The notes under the pieces were generated by a model, which was not told the origin of the DNA, ran no database searches, and worked only from the letters and a program-made list of their open reading frames with translations. Below are positions 10,661 through 22,974 of a stretch of 64,000 nucleotides of DNA, piece by piece. The translations under genes and the position numbers were made by a program. Where the stretch lies: contig NC_064213.1 in assembly GCF_023101765.2 (NCBI RefSeq), positions 9,300,001 to 9,364,000 of the forward strand, given 5' to 3'. Each line of letters starts with the position of its first letter. Position 1 is the stretch's first letter. The stretch comes from Spodoptera frugiperda (lineage: Eukaryota > Arthropoda > Insecta > Lepidoptera > Noctuidae).

Positions 10661-10731
10661 TATGACTCTCCTCGTAACGTTCGACGAGGTAGCTTGACTA
10701 GTTTCAAGTCACGCTCGGGGCTTATAGAGTA
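10661..10731 (-). repeat. Family C element fragment
   Basis: Contains GACGAGGTAGCTTGACTAGT, the reverse-orientation form of the family C phrase ACTAGTCGAGTTCCTCGTC. It is short and eroded. Confidence 0.5.
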
Positions 10732-10755
10732 TGCACCAGCGCACCAGCGAGCACC

Positions 10756-10766
10756 ATTGCGCGATA
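10756..10766 (+). repeat. Target-site duplication, left copy, of LINE-A
   Basis: ATTGCGCGATA matches 11515-11525 exactly. With three more bases the match is 13 of 14 (TAT here, CAT on the right), although the final T may belong to the poly(T). Confidence 0.75.
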
Positions 10767-11514
10767 TATTTTTTTTTTTTTGAGGGGGAAAATCATCCAA
10801 TGACTTCTTCCGCCTTGGGTGAGGCGGGAGGGAGTGTCAGACTCTTACTGACTAAAAACCACCCCGTTCCTTCTCCTGCTTTGAGCCGGAGCCCGGGTAA
10901 CCTTTTACGTTGTCCGCAGCTCCGGATCAGGCATCAGCCCTACTGGGCCCCATCTGTGGTGGTTTGGCTCTTTGAGGCGCGCGCGGAACGCGACGCGCCG
11001 TACGCACGGGTCTGGTTCTGGTCGGGCGGCGAGCAACTCTTGCTCGCCATCCGCAGACCCACACTTGCGGTGGCCGGAGATCGGCACGTACCCGGAGTGT
11101 CTTCTGCGGTGGCTGGTGCGTGAGGAGGATCGTTTCCTCACGCGCTCCGCCTCCTCCTTAGCTAGCATGACTGCTTCGCAGAAGAAGAAGACGGCTTCCC
11201 ATTCTCTCTTACTCCGTACCATGACCTGAATCAGAGCCGGACGCGAGAAGTCACCGTCGCCGATCACATCCCTAAGGACACGGCGGTGCTCAGCCCACGC
11301 AGGGCACACCGCTACTGTATGCTCCACCGTGTCCTCCGGGTGATCCACGCAATGCCGACACCCGGGCGTTTCCTCCCGCCGAATCCGAAACAGGTACCTA
11401 CCGATACTTCCGTGTCCAGTAAGCACCTGCGTCAGGCGGTAGGTGAGGACGCCGTGACGCCTCTCTAACCACTCCTCAAAGAGGGGACTTACCGCTGCTA
11501 TAACAGCGAGCCCA
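10767..11514 (-). mobile_element. 5'-truncated R1/Jockey-type LINE (family A) with intact ORF2 C-terminus
   Basis: On the minus strand the element starts at about 11514 and ends in a T run (poly(A) of the element) at 10769-10781. Its ORF2 end is open down to 10905. It shows the C-terminal zinc-knuckle-like region of R1-group LINEs: CRHC, HPEDTVEHT and CPAWAEHR, about 55-85 residues into the frame. Then follow a basic, Arg/Glu-rich stretch and a stop in the conserved 3' tail. An 11-bp target-site duplication (ATTGCGCGATA) flanks it. The ATG at 11526-11528 lies outside the element, in the duplicated host DNA, so the 207-codon frame is an accidental host-element fusion and the true element part is about 200 residues. 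Severe 5' truncation removes endonuclease and most of the reverse transcriptase, so it is inactive. Confidence 0.88.
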
Positions 11515-11525
11515 ATTGCGCGATA
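11515..11525 (+). repeat. Target-site duplication, right copy, of LINE-A
   Basis: Exact repeat of 10756-10766 at the 5' end of the inverted LINE. It sets the element border at about 11514. Confidence 0.75.
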
Positions 11526-12068
11526 CATGACGCGGCGATCAGAGCAAAGAATGACTATGATGTAATGTATTTTGATTTCTTTCTTTCGTCCTAGAGAAAC
11601 TATACTTAAATAATTAATTACACGAAGCTAAGCAAACCACTCCTGCCTTTTTGCGTTGGATGAGGCACTTAGCTACTTTCTAATGATAACTGCCCACTTA
11701 ATTTACATCTGTTTATTTTTAATTAATATTATAACTTCTAGACAAACCTAATCTAGCAGTTTAAATAATTCCCTGCCTTCTAATTTTAGCTTAAGTAAGC
11801 AAAGTTATTCGAAAACAACACTGGTATGCAATGCCGAGCTCTGCCAAATCACGAGCAGAATTTGCATAATTTTCATATTACAAATTCGTGCAATACTCGA
11901 AGGCAGAATGAGATAGCATTCCTGTGTCATATTTTGGATTTTTTTTTTCTTTTAGGGTATCGTACTGCAAGGTCATGAAACTCAATACTATAATGTCTAT
12001 CCGTTCATTTGTCAAAGGGGTTGATGAGTATTGAAACCTTAAATTCAATACACCATAATATTTCCAGT
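11526..12068. other. AT-rich DNA, nothing recognised
   Basis: No exon or repeat signal is supported here. Confidence 0.5.
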
Positions 12069-12189
12069 AGGCTGCGCGACGTCGCCGCATCTGCGCACGC
12101 TGCTCATGATGATGAGTCCCTCTGTGACTCGAAAGTAGTAGAGCTTTTCTCCATTAATTTACGTGAGTAACCCGTGATTTTTGTTAACC
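12069..12189 (+). repeat. Family C2 element copy
   Basis: Contains CGCACGCTGCTCATGATGAT, GAGTCCCTCTGTGACTCGAA, GAGCTTTTCTCCATTAATTT and ACGTGAGTAACCCGTGATTT. Sister copies are at 21196, 45341 and, inverted, 56566. It is non-coding. Confidence 0.7.
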
Positions 12190-12667
12190 ATATTTTCATT
12201 CAGGATATTAAGACACTATTAATACTAGTAGAACACAATGGCATTTACATGTTTATCTCATTTTCAAATGCCATCTTCAAAATTATAGGTAGGTACCAAA
12301 CCTACGGAACTACGATTTGCGAGATAGCGTCGCTCTTAATCCAATTTCTTTTTTTAATTTAGCAGTCAGGAGTACACACATCCTTGCTTTCTGAATTATT
12401 TGGTAGACGGCATTCAGACTGGCTAGCCAGCCGTGAAAATCTTCATGCGAACAAATTAATGTTAGGGAAGTACCTAAATATAGTAAGTAGTACGTGTATA
12501 ATATAATGTATTGTGGAAAGGCGTGTGTGATATTAATATCATGTCTATTATGTAACTGTTACTTCAAACTAGGTTTTCGCCTCCGGCTCCAGTAATAAGA
12601 AATCTCATAAATACCTCCTGATTCTGTAGGAACATTGGGATGTACCTAATGTAATCTTCTTACCTAT
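12190..12667. other. AT-rich DNA, nothing recognised
   Basis: No supported feature is seen. Confidence 0.5.
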
Positions 12668-12900
12668 ATATATAAAAATGAATGTCTCTAACAGTCAAAA
12701 ATCGCTGGCCAGATTTGGCTAATTTTGGTCTGAAATTATTTGAATCCAGGGAAGGATTAAAAGGTAAGTAAACTTTGCAATCCTGAAAGAAATTTTCATT
12801 TAGTCATATCAACGTTAAAAGAGACCATTCTGGAAATATACAGGAATTCAGACAGAGGGACACATACCACACACACATTCCTCTTAATGTAGCTACATTG
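12668..12900 (+). repeat. Interspersed repeat fragment (TATATATAAAAATGAATGTCT type)
   Basis: Begins TATATATAAAAATGAATGTC and holds GGAAGGATTAAAAGGTAAGT, phrases common in lepidopteran interspersed repeats. No second copy in the window confirms its ends, so the borders are a guess. Confidence 0.4.
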
Positions 12901-13437
12901 TCATCGGTCCCGTATTTCATATATAGAAAACTATTTAAAGCCCAAGTAGTAACGAATATCTTTCACGGATATCTTCAATGAAGTAATTAAAGTCCTACTT
13001 CAAATTCATTGATCTATGCTATAAGCTACAAGAAATGTTTAAATGAAAATTCCTAAATCATTGAAGCACTACCACTTTCTTTAGTAAATTGTATCAAACA
13101 TAAGATAAAATTAAATACTAGATAAGGGTCCCACATTACTGTAATTACTGTAAACCCTTCCATAATGTAACTATTGAGAGTCAAAATTGGTGTAAACAGT
13201 ACAACAGCTGTGGATTGTTCATTATAATACTAAATTTGACAGTTATTTATTAGCCTTTATCATCAAGTTGCCAGTCTCGCCACTCCACAGATAATAACAA
13301 AAGTTTGTTGCTAAGTAATAAAGTTTGAAATACAGTTTTAGTTTGAACTGGCAACACTGACCAGCGGCACTAAATGGCGTGAAAATGGACGCCAGATTCA
13401 GTTATAGGTACTTACTTGTGAAAATTAAATTTTTTTT
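12901..13437. other. AT-rich DNA, nothing recognised
   Basis: No coding or repeat structure is supported. Confidence 0.5.
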
Positions 13438-13632
13438 TTATTAACATATTCTCGTTTACGTGTTGTAAACGAGAAGATGTATCACCTGATGGTAAGCAAT
13501 TACCGCCGCCCATGGGCACTTGAAACACCAGAGGCGTTACAATTACGTTGCCGGCCTGTTAGAGGAAAGAATTTAAGGTTTGTTCGGGAATCGAGGATTG
13601 GGAAGGGGGAAATTCGGCCTCCGATCCGAAAT
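13438..13632 (+). repeat. Dispersed repeat family B
   Basis: Contains ATCACCTGATGGTAAGCAAT, CCGCCGCCCATGGGCACTTG and AACACCAGAGGCGTTACAAT, with a small perfect hairpin near its left end (CTCGTTTAC...GTAAACGAG at about 13451-13473). The minus-strand frame 13573-13857 partly reads through it and is not a gene. Confidence 0.7.
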
Positions 13633-14287
13633 GTCATCTATCCTGCTGTTTGACCGCCTGTCGATATCTTTCTCCGAGCTAGAACTCAAAATTAAACATT
13701 TCATAATGAAAACTAGAACTCTACAATTTTGACAGCTTTTGGCTCGAACACTTGGCTGTATGCCGGACACCATGCATAGAAACCGCCCAAAATTATTACC
13801 TACTGTCCGATTATTCCTTTGTCTATAGTCAAACTTGCGACCACCCAATCCACCCAATCAATGAGGTAACCCACCAGTATAACGACAGTAGGTAACTCAG
13901 ATACATACTAGAGTTGATAAGCTAATCATATTTTATGGTACCTAATCAGACGTAATTTGCTGAGTATTTTAGTGTTATTGACCAGAAACGAAGGTCGCTA
14001 AGCTATTGAAGTTTCATTGTCATAGGTAATGACTCGGTCGAAGGTTTAATGGCTAATGGCGGGCTTTACTAGACCTTATTAGAAGGTAAAAAGAACAATT
14101 TACTTTTCAAATTGCACCAGTTGTCTTTTAATTTATAAGCCAAAGAATAGTGGTAGTTGTAGCCATTTTATATTTAAGTACCAGCCAGACTTGAGAACAC
14201 AAATCAAATTAAATTTAAAAAAATCAAAAGAGTATCAATTTTGCTCCTAAAGATAAACTAGGGCTTATATCAGAAACTCTAATTATA
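13633..14287. other. AT-rich DNA, nothing recognised
   Basis: No supported feature is seen. Confidence 0.5.
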
Positions 14288-14405
14288 ATTTCATTATAAC
14301 TTTCGTGAGACATACTAAATTAATATGAGCCTCTAGCATGACTTGGAACTAGTCGAGTTCCTCGTCAAACAGTTACGTGAGTAAGCCGATAACATAATAA
14401 TTACC
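14288..14405 (+). repeat. Family C1 element, internally deleted
   Basis: Left end TATAACTTTCGTGAGACATA joins almost directly to the right-end phrases AACTAGTCGAGTTCCTCGTC and ACGTGAGTAAGCCGATAACA. Compared with 31493-31655 it has lost most of its left inverted arm. Confidence 0.65.
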
Positions 14406-14777
14406 TAACTGTTTAATTTCATCGAACTTTTAGGTATGTATCTAATGCATTTACAAATGAAGTTTCCTAATACCCGTCCTCTTTTAAGTACCTATAAACA
14501 TTTATAATTACAGAAGCACAAGGAAAAAAAATATTACAACAAAACAAACGATTTATTTTCGATTATAATGCAGAGTTGCGTAACATTCCCTCCAAGAGTG
14601 CGGAGTAGTCAAGGAACAGAGTGTTCTGTTAATAAAATGGGAACCAATATTCGTTATTGAATCTCGGTAACTGCCCAATAAACGTTCCTCCCGCTCCTTT
14701 TACTGACGGCAAACTAATAAAAAGTACACATGAGACACTCCAATGTAAATTCTTAAGCTTTATGTGAATACTTGCTT

Positions 14778-15110
14778 AACCCAGTGGCTTTGCCTGCGTT
14801 CCTGGTATAAAATGTACCCCATGTATTATTCCAGATTATTATCTACCTCTATACCAAATTTCATTAAAATCTGTTAAGTAGTTTTTTCGTTAAAGGATAA
14901 CAAACACACATCAATACGTCTTTACAAACTTCTATCAGCGGCTTCGCTCGCGTTCTCGTGCAATAAAGACCCTGTGTCATGTGTGGTATTCCAAACCATA
15001 ATCTACCCCTGTTCCAAATTTCACTCCGAACCCTTCAGCTATTACACGACAAGAATAAGTAACAAACATACACACAATCTCATTGACAAACTTTTTCATT
15101 TACATATAAT
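14778..15110 (+). mobile_element. Two tandem LINE-type 3' UTR fragments
   Basis: Two successive blocks share the same plan: a GCGGCTTCGCTCGCGTTCT-type start (one at about 14785, one at 14939), then CCAAATTTCATTAAAATCTG or CCAAATTTCACTCCGAAC, then TAACAAACACACAT or TAACAAACATACAC. This is the widespread lepidopteran repeat read through as ...aaaatcggttcagtag...gtaacaaacat. The two blocks differ enough to be independent copies or an old duplication. Confidence 0.6.
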
Positions 15111-15454
15111 AATTTTATAATTTTGCCACTGTGTTATTTTTAATATCATATCGTTCATGGAATGAAACGATAAAATTGTGTTTATTAGTACTTACATTGT
15201 TGTGAAAAACTGTTATTGGTATTTAAATAGCCGTTTTGGATGCGATAAATTGTTTTATGTAATCTGTGTGTGTTGTTTGTGTGAAATCATGTGTTGATGG
15301 TCTTATTGAATACGTAGATACCTATTGCTCGAAATATGATTGTGCCTAAGTAATATGTAATAGGGAGAAAAAATTGTGCGAAATTTTTACAGAGATATTT
15401 CTATATTCATTTGGCTATGTATTTTGCTCAAATTCATTTGATGGTTACATCAGG

Positions 15455-15627
15455 CCACTACAGATAGGACCCAGAAGGGCTGATGCCGAGCCGGAGCTGC
15501 GGACTGCCTAGCGGGTTACCGGCTCCGGCTCGAAAAGCAAGTGGTTTATTGTCAGTAATAGTCTGACACTCCCTCTCGCCTCGCCCAAGGTGGAAGAAGT
15601 CATTGAATGATCCCTCCCCTTCGAAAG
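15455..15627 (+). mobile_element. Family A LINE 3' tail
   Basis: Longer tail copy: CCACTACAGATAGGACCCAG, GGAGCTGCGGACTGCCTAGC, CTCCGGCTCGAAAAGC and GACACTCCCTCTCGCCTCGC in order, ending TCATTGAATGATCCCTCCCC. Only the last few codons of ORF2 could be included. Confidence 0.8.
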
Positions 15628-17400
15628 AAGACTGTTCAATTTCAGGCTTCCAACTAGTCGAGAGATTCGTTCGTCGACAGCGAATCAGTCAAATGAATAG
15701 AATCACTTGGAATCGTCATGTATTACGCATACTTATTAGAAAAATTCAAATTGCTATCGGAACAGTGATTTAACAGTACATTTGGCAACTCTCCACATTA
15801 TGAACATTACATAATTTTACTGTATGTGTAATTGTACGCCATACATATGTGTTAGTGTCGACAAATGAACTAAAAATATTTTATAGGCGTATTTTTCAGC
15901 GTCTCTATGTAAACTTCACAGATTAATAATACCTAGCACTTTTATTTCCTGAAACTGTGTTACTAATGTGTATTTCAGTTTAGTTCTGAAGGTGAGGCTT
16001 ATTTTCTGTCTGGTTTTATTATAGAGGAAGTATTACGGTTGTTTGGAGGTAAAGTTAATTTTTTTATTGTTTTTTCAAGGATCAAGTCTATAAAATAATT
16101 GGGCTGTAAGTTGATAAAGTGTTGAGGTTTTATTTGCACAGAGGATAAACTAAAAGCATGGTAGTTCAAAACATTACATTTACTTGAATTTTGTTTATAT
16201 TTTGAAAATTGTAGATACTTAAAAATGGTTTAAGAACTATTTTGATATCTATCTTACTGTCAAATGATAGTAATGGACTTAAATCACTCCGCGGAAGTGT
16301 GTCCGAATTACGTAAATAGCCGAACCTTTCGAAATCAACACCACGCAATAAACATCACACACTTAAAAATGAATAAATAAGCAAAAACAATTCCCTTCGC
16401 TTTTAAACAGCTATTAAAACTCGTAGTAAATCGTAATCATAACAATTACGAGATTTTAAATCAATTTTACGGTAAACTAAACGATTGCATAAAGTAAACA
16501 TAACAGGCCCCATGCAAAGTTCCTTGTTTAGAATCCATAGAGATATTTAAAACAACAACGCTTTAGTATCTATGTCAACGGAGCGATTTTACTAAAAATA
16601 AAAACGGCCAGTATTAAAATATTCTATTTCCCGCAGAAAATGTTAACGCCCTCGTTAGAGATTCTCTATTTGAAATTCCGTACAGGTTATAGAGAACGTA
16701 CTTATTTGTGTTTTATTATTATGTTAATTATGTTTTTATTTTTATTTCATTTGTTAGATTGTAAATGAGAACGGAATGCGTTTAATGAGTTTATTTTTAT
16801 GATTCAGTTTTTATTGAGTAAATGTTTATTGTTGTTTAATAATATTTTTTTAGATAAAAATAACATTTTGGATTAGTCTATTTCTAAGCTTTTATACAAC
16901 GCTTTTCTCTAAAGATAAGCAAGAATTTCATATAAGGTACGTATCTACTAATCACCAAAACCATTGACAACAAAATTTATGAAAAAAAAATATCCTATCC
17001 TTTTTTTCCCTTAAATCCTCAAAAACAAAGCTGAAGGTGACCTCAACATGATTATATTATTCGAATGAAATAAGATCGATCATATCAATTGAATCTCCAA
17101 AATGTCGTATGAATTCGATCACACAAATTGAATTACTTACGTCATTCTACTAGGAATATTTTCAATGTCTAACGCGATATTCTATTAATATTGAGAAGTT
17201 ATTTATTTTGTTATCTCATTTCCATTGTGAGTTGTTTAGTGGTATTTCTTGAGAGTAATAAAGAAACCATACGATGAGTCGTAGCTACGTTTTGTTTACG
17301 TTAGTTGTTTAATAATGTTGTGTTACTATTTTACTGCGTCTTTGGCCAAGCGCTACTGTCGAGTAATAAAACATGTTTCAGATTCCCAGGTCAGGTAAAT
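15628..17400. other. AT-rich DNA with no recognised gene or repeat
   Basis: Nearly 1.8 kb without a coding signal, SINE or LINE fragment that I can identify. Short open frames are present but unsupported. Confidence 0.5.
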
Positions 17401-17429
17401 GTCTTATCGAACAAATGATTCTTGGATAT

Positions 17430-17645
17430 CGGAGTCGGGTAAAGTTTGGGAGAGGCATGCTTCGGCTCGACCGGAGTGATACCACGACCTCACAGAAAAC
17501 CGACGTGTGACGTGTTCCGTTGTGTGAGTGAGGATATATCGGAGGGTTTCCTTCCCAATTCCTGATTCCCCAACAACCCTTAAATTCCCTCTGGTGTTTC
17601 GGGTGTCCATGGGCGACGGCGATTACTGGCCATCAGGTGATCCTT
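17430..17645 (-). repeat. Dispersed repeat family B, inverted copy
   Basis: Reverse-strand copy: complements of CACCTGATGGCCAGTAATCG, GACACCCGAAACACCAGAGG and CCGAAGCATGCC are seen in order. It spans about the same interior as 7601-7868. The minus-strand frame 17404-17610 is a by-product of this repeat. Confidence 0.7.
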
Positions 17646-18834
17646 ATTCCTTAGTACCTAATTGAGTCTAGAATGGTGCCTACACAGCCTACAGTCCAGA
17701 GTATAACCATACAAAAGTCCCATACATTTATTTTCTCTTAGGTCCGTTTCGATCGAGGCGAAAATTATACCGTAATGCGGTAACAAATATTGTGTTCCCT
17801 TGTACGTGAGCTAAATATAAAAGGTAAGTGGCTTTACCTTTAATTGATCCAACAAATACCGAACATTCTCGTGCTGCTAATTAGTGCTGACTCATATAGT
17901 GTTCGTAGGACCAACTGTTATATGTGGAAGAATTTGGGTTCGAGTTGGAAGATTTTCTCTTACATAATTTCGTGTTTTCGCATTGAATTATGTGCATGAT
18001 TACCTATTGCACATACGACCACTGAATTAAGATAAAAGTCCAATGTTTTCGAATCACAAGAAGCTGACATATGTACTTTTTTATGGGACAAGACGGACAC
18101 AACTTCCCATACCGATGCAACTCCGGTAAGCCAGTAGATACAACCATGAAAATAGAGAAGTCAGGCCCATCACAGGGAAATGAACTGTCTTGGATCCCGC
18201 AACGAAATAAATCAGAAGATATTATTAGAAGAGAAGAAAAAAGAGAAAAGTCGTCATAGGTATTGCCAAAACTTCTTGGGAAATAAATCAACCAGAAATA
18301 AATTTACGACATACAGTATTACACATTATATTTTTTTGATCACAAAAATCTTTTCCAAGTCACCAAGCGCGTGATCAGTCATATTTTTATTACCTACGAG
18401 TCCTACGATATAGGATAGTGTGTCATACATCATCTGAACTATTTAACATCCTATTTGTCATGTTTCTGGCTTGTTTGTTCGAAACCTTACATGTATTGTG
18501 ATATTTGAGAACATAAACATGTAATTATATCTATGTTTGTTATAGAAGATGTAATTTATCACAGTGTATTTGTTATGAGATTGTTTCGTCATTACCTACT
18601 AATACCCGTTGTGACCTAAGGGGCAAGTAGAAATACTTATTTCTAGTTTACTTAAATTTATATTCAAAGACTAACTCCAAACGTTAGGCTCCAAATGAGA
18701 ACCATGATATAACACTGTACGATCCTAAAGTCTCTTTTATTTTGATAATTTTAAACGGTTTATTGTCAAAATTCTTTGCCGAATGAGCAACGTTCTCAGA
18801 AGAAAATCAATTTGATGTCGGTACGGTAAAACGA
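17646..18834. other. AT-rich DNA with unassigned open frames
   Basis: Around 18004-18291 both strands are open: 95 codons on the minus strand and 63 on the plus strand (18071-18259), the latter charged and Lys/Glu-rich at its end. No splice pair, codon bias or domain decides between them, so no gene is called. Confidence 0.35.
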
Positions 18835-18943
18835 GGTGAATAGAATTCAAACAGTGAATAGACACAAGAAGACACATCGTGAATAGATGTTAGAACATTC
18901 ACCTCTTCTGTATATATTCACCCTTCGAATTCTATTCACTCCG
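18835..18943. repeat. Foldback repeat with GTGAATAG motifs
   Basis: GTGAATAGAATTC at 18836-18848 is the exact reverse complement of 18927-18939, and the imperfect match extends for about 30 bp. GTGAATAG recurs at about 18854 and 18879 inside. It could be a small MITE or a local inverted duplication. Confidence 0.65.
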
Positions 18944-19615
18944 TGCTACGTTACATAAATAGATAGCTATATATTACATAGATGCGTTTCAATTTCACAT
19001 AACAAAAGCTTCCGCATTCTTTATAACCAGACATATTATAATTATAAATATTTTTATATTACTACTATGTATCACACAAACTAACAGTGAAAATACTACG
19101 TCAATTAGAATCACGAACACTTTATTACACGCCACAAAACAGAAACAAAATAAATATTTAAACTGTAGCAATAATAATGGTACAATTAAAACTGTCGTAT
19201 CAATAAAAACAATCTCCATTAATAGTTTCCAACTAAAATCAACTAAATTGTTACATTATAGCTTTTTGACTAGTGGCTGCAAATGTGAGTATTGAAATAT
19301 GTTCAAGGTTTCTATTCGTTCCGATGTTTCACAATAAAATTTCCTCTTATTTTATTACAAATATTTTTCATATGGACCGACCTACATATTTATGTATGTA
19401 TTTACATCGAAATTATAGAAGCGATATTATAAGATATTTTTTAATTATCAAAGAAAGGAAAATATTATTTTGGTATTTACGATATGAGTGCCAATAAAAA
19501 GCTGGGAACTGTCACTATACTTATATAATATTATAATTTATAGGATTACAGATTAAATCCAGCTATATTTAGCATTTAAATCCACAGTGTTACTAATAGA
19601 AAAAAAATCTATCAA
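18944..19615. other. AT-rich DNA, nothing recognised
   Basis: No supported feature. The open frames at 18995-19219 (-) and 19273-19497 (+) look random. Confidence 0.5.
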
Positions 19616-19812
19616 TGACTGCGCGGTTGGTACTGATGACTGAGCAACCGGCTGCCGTGCAAAGTGTGTAGTGGATTCTATTCACACACGGAGCAACTTT
19701 TTATGTGATCCACAAATTGTTATATCTGGTCTAGGTATCATGTGTAAGTATCTGAACTTGTATGTTTATACACGCAGCCACGACACAGGAAAAAATCCTA
19801 GTGTGGGGACAC
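19616..19812 (+). mobile_element. SINE-B, tRNA-derived, near full length
   Basis: Follows the family plan: tRNA-like head (GACTGCGCGGTTGG...CAACCGGCTGCCGTGCAA), then CACGGAGCAACTTTTTATGT, GATCCACAAATTGTTATATC, GAACTTGTATGTTTATACAC and AAATCCTAGTGTGGGGACAC. The B box is damaged (GTGGATTCTAT in place of GGTTCGATTCC), so pol III activity is unlikely. Inverted relatives are at 23096 and 25601. Confidence 0.8.
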
Positions 19813-21195
19813 GTTTTAGTAAAAATGGTATATAAGTATTATTATTGTGCAGAAACATGTATCTTATACCCATTCTTTCTTTTCTCCTAAGGGTTACCCC
19901 TACACAATAACAAGCGTGATGAAGTGACTATAAATATGGACTACGCTACCGGCGACACACTACACACTATGTACTTTGTAGCACAAAAAACGCTATTAAA
20001 TATCTAATTATATCAGAATGGTTGGCAGCTGCGCGTCGATAATTCTAGCTATTTTCACACCACCGATATGAAGTTCACATACAATAACAAACGACGAGCT
20101 CTTAGGTTTTTTTCTCATCGATCCGTAATAAGGCCCGTTCAAATATTGAAGTGGCCGGGTGTAATATTAAACTCGACGCCGCCATTTTACTGGTCAAATA
20201 TCAGTGTGTTGGTGAAATATCAGTGATTGGTATTTCAGTTGGTATTTTTTTTATATTTCAGTATATGTTAATATCTTTGAATATCATATCATGCTTTTAA
20301 TTAAGTATACAATTTGAGGAAGATGTGTGCAAAAAGGTTTTATCCCATTTGTTGCTAAGTTTGTGATAGGGCTATGTCTCATGAAGAATGGATTAATATT
20401 GAATATATTCTTTTGTTAGTAAGATGTTCATGATTAAAAACTTCACTTGTTATTTTAACAATTACCATTTTTTAAGATTTCTTTTTTTATTAATAAGTAC
20501 CCAAATAGTAATAAGTAAACCTTTTGTTGTTGTATACTATTTTGTTTGTTTAGTGCCTGTCGTGGCAGCATCTAATTAAAGCTATACAATGTTAAAATAT
20601 GTTAAAAACCTATCATGTATTTTGGTGTAAGCTTTGTTGGTTGCCCTTAAATAAATAAATAAAACACGATAATACTTAATCCGACCTGGAAATGAATCCA
20701 GAACCTCCTTCGTTGACTGTCGCTCTTGTAACCAGTCAGCAAATGAGGCAATTTTACTTTTAACATATTTTTTAAGCACAAAACTACTTTCATCAAAAAA
20801 CATGTTTTTAATAAAAATGTGTGTCATTACCCTAATGGGTGGAGTCGCATCCGTATTGTTTTAATAAGAATAATATATTATGTTGCGTAGGCATGACTTG
20901 ACCTAGTTTTCACGAACCTGAAAGTTCAACAAGGAAAGTTCAGAAGACAAAGAAGTATGTGTATAATAGTCAGTAAATCTAGTGTTTGTAAATGGTAGTA
21001 AAGTTACCTTAGTTATTAAGGTAATAATATTACCTAACAATATTAAAAAATTATAAGTAGAAACTATCTTTGACCATGAAATATTTTCGAAATCAAGAAT
21101 TTCTTTAATATTATTATGTTCTGTAGTTTACCTCTACTGTCAGAGTTAGCTATTAATCGAGGAGACTCGTGAGCCCTACCAAATTAACTAAAAAT
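19813..21195. other. AT-rich DNA, nothing recognised
   Basis: About 1.4 kb with no supported gene or repeat. Confidence 0.5.
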
Positions 21196-21285
21196 GTGCG
21201 CTGCTCATGATGAAGAGTCCCTCTGTGATTCAAAACTTGTAGAGCTTTTCTCCATTAATACACGTGAATAAACCGTGAATTTTAA
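21196..21285 (+). repeat. Family C2 element fragment
   Basis: Contains GCTGCTCATGATGAAGAGTC, then a diverged form of the CTCTGTGACTCGAAA block, then GAGCTTTTCTCCATTAAT. Confidence 0.65.
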
Positions 21286-22059
21286 TTAATCTATATATTG
21301 TTACCTGCATACCAGATACCTGTGTTGTATACCAGATAACTGTACATTGCCTGTGATGTAACAGGTATTACTATCCAGCCTATTTGTCTAACTCAGTGGC
21401 ACGTCAATCGTAGTACATGTATTAATGTGCAAGCGAGATGTAGTGGCTTGGCGTTACATAATCTCAGTAGTAAGATATATGAGCTTATTGTATTTTAAGA
21501 ATGTATAGTGAGATTTGTTGTGGATTTATTAGATAGATAGAGATTTAGAGAAAGGCGAACGAATACTTAAGTTCCTATTTTACAAAATACTGTGACACTT
21601 AAACAAACTGCCAATAACGTTTTAGTTTACCTTACGTGCCTAATGGTAACCGAAAAAGCCCCGTCGGTAACCAAACTGAATCTGATTAGGACAAAAAGTT
21701 GAAATAAATATGCATTTCATCACTATAATATGTATTTGATTATCAATATACCTAAACTCATAATCATTATGCAATACGATTCACTTGGATTTCTTCTCAT
21801 TTTTCCTTCCAAAAATTGCATACCGCATTGTTTATAATAAAGTGTTTATATTTGCCATTAAGCCACATTTAAATAAAGAAATAGGTTTAGGTAGCACACA
21901 TTTTAAAATTGCTTTTAACTTTTTTAATGGTGTGCGCTATAAATTATAATGTCTTCTTTAGCGCTTAGATTCAGACTCCTCCAGCAATAAAACTCAATAT
22001 GGCCCAGACGGTACACTCAGGAAGAGAAAAATAAACAAAATAAGATCATTCCTATTTTT
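21286..22059. other. AT-rich DNA, nothing recognised
   Basis: A few short local repeats of ATACCAGATA-type words occur at about 21310-21350. Nothing else is supported. Confidence 0.45.
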
Positions 22060-22315
22060 TTATAGAAGGTTCTTGATAGTGTTATGTGGGCAAGCTTGCC
22101 ATGTAACCTGTATATGTAAAACTCTTCTGTTACTGAATGACTGACTGACAGACAACGCACAGCCATAACTACTGGACCTAGGAAGCTGAAACTTGGCATT
22201 TGGCATATATGTTCCTAAACGAGTGTGAGGGGGAATATTAGGATAGGGTTGCCCACAGAAAAGGGAACAATGGAAATCACATTTATGCGTACGAAGTCGC
22301 TGGGAAAAGCTAGCA
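22060..22315 (+). mobile_element. Lepidopteran interspersed repeat fragment
   Basis: Contains GACTGACTGACAGACAACGC, GGACCTAGGAAGCTGAAACT and an end-like GAAGTCGCTGGGAAAAGCTA, phrases that recur across lepidopteran genomes in non-autonomous elements. Only one copy is in the window, so ends and class are uncertain. Confidence 0.5.
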
Positions 22316-22974
22316 TTTTGATATTGTTGTAATTTATTACTTTCAAAAGTTAATTAATGGGGTGAAGCTATTAGTCTATCACGCTCGCCGTTTTTAATCA
22401 GAATTTGTTTCTTAATCGAAAAAAATATAAAATAAAGATAATATGATATTAAATAAATAATAAAATATTTATTTTCTCAAGCTTTTTACAATTTCACATT
22501 TATATAGTGCTATGAAACTGGTGTCTGTTAGAGGTTCAACCTGTGTTACAGATCACCAGGTCCGTCTGACTCCCGGAAACATTGAACTGTGTATATTGGT
22601 ATGTAAGATACAATATCTTGCAGTATAACCATATAGTATAACCTCTCACAACATTTTAAGTCCAGGTTTTAGTCATCTAGCTATAGCTCTAAAGTCTAAA
22701 GGAATATCTTAGCGGCCTGACTTTTGTTGTCGACTACCCAAAATTTATAGATGTCCGCCACTAACCACAATAGATAGTTACTCACGCGCCACAATCTACG
22801 GCGGGCCGGCTGGAATATACGGCTCACCACTCTTTCTGATTTAACACTTTATCCTGACAGTTATAGCTGTCTTCTTGAAGTTTACTCCAATAGCGAAGAT
22901 GATGCTCACCTAGAAAGAAACAAAATGGAAATATTCATGTCATACTATTATATAATGCTGAAGAGTTTTTTATT
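22316..22974. other. AT-rich DNA, nothing recognised
   Basis: A CG-rich spot at about 22785-22830 (CACGCGCCACAATCTACGGC) is not supported as an exon. Confidence 0.4.

Noticed and set aside
10731..11229. Plus-strand frames of 130 and 85 codons
   Set aside because: They are antisense shadows of the GC-rich LINE ORF2 end on the minus strand.
18004..18374. Overlapping open frames on both strands
   Set aside because: No splice pair, codon bias or motif distinguishes a coding strand.
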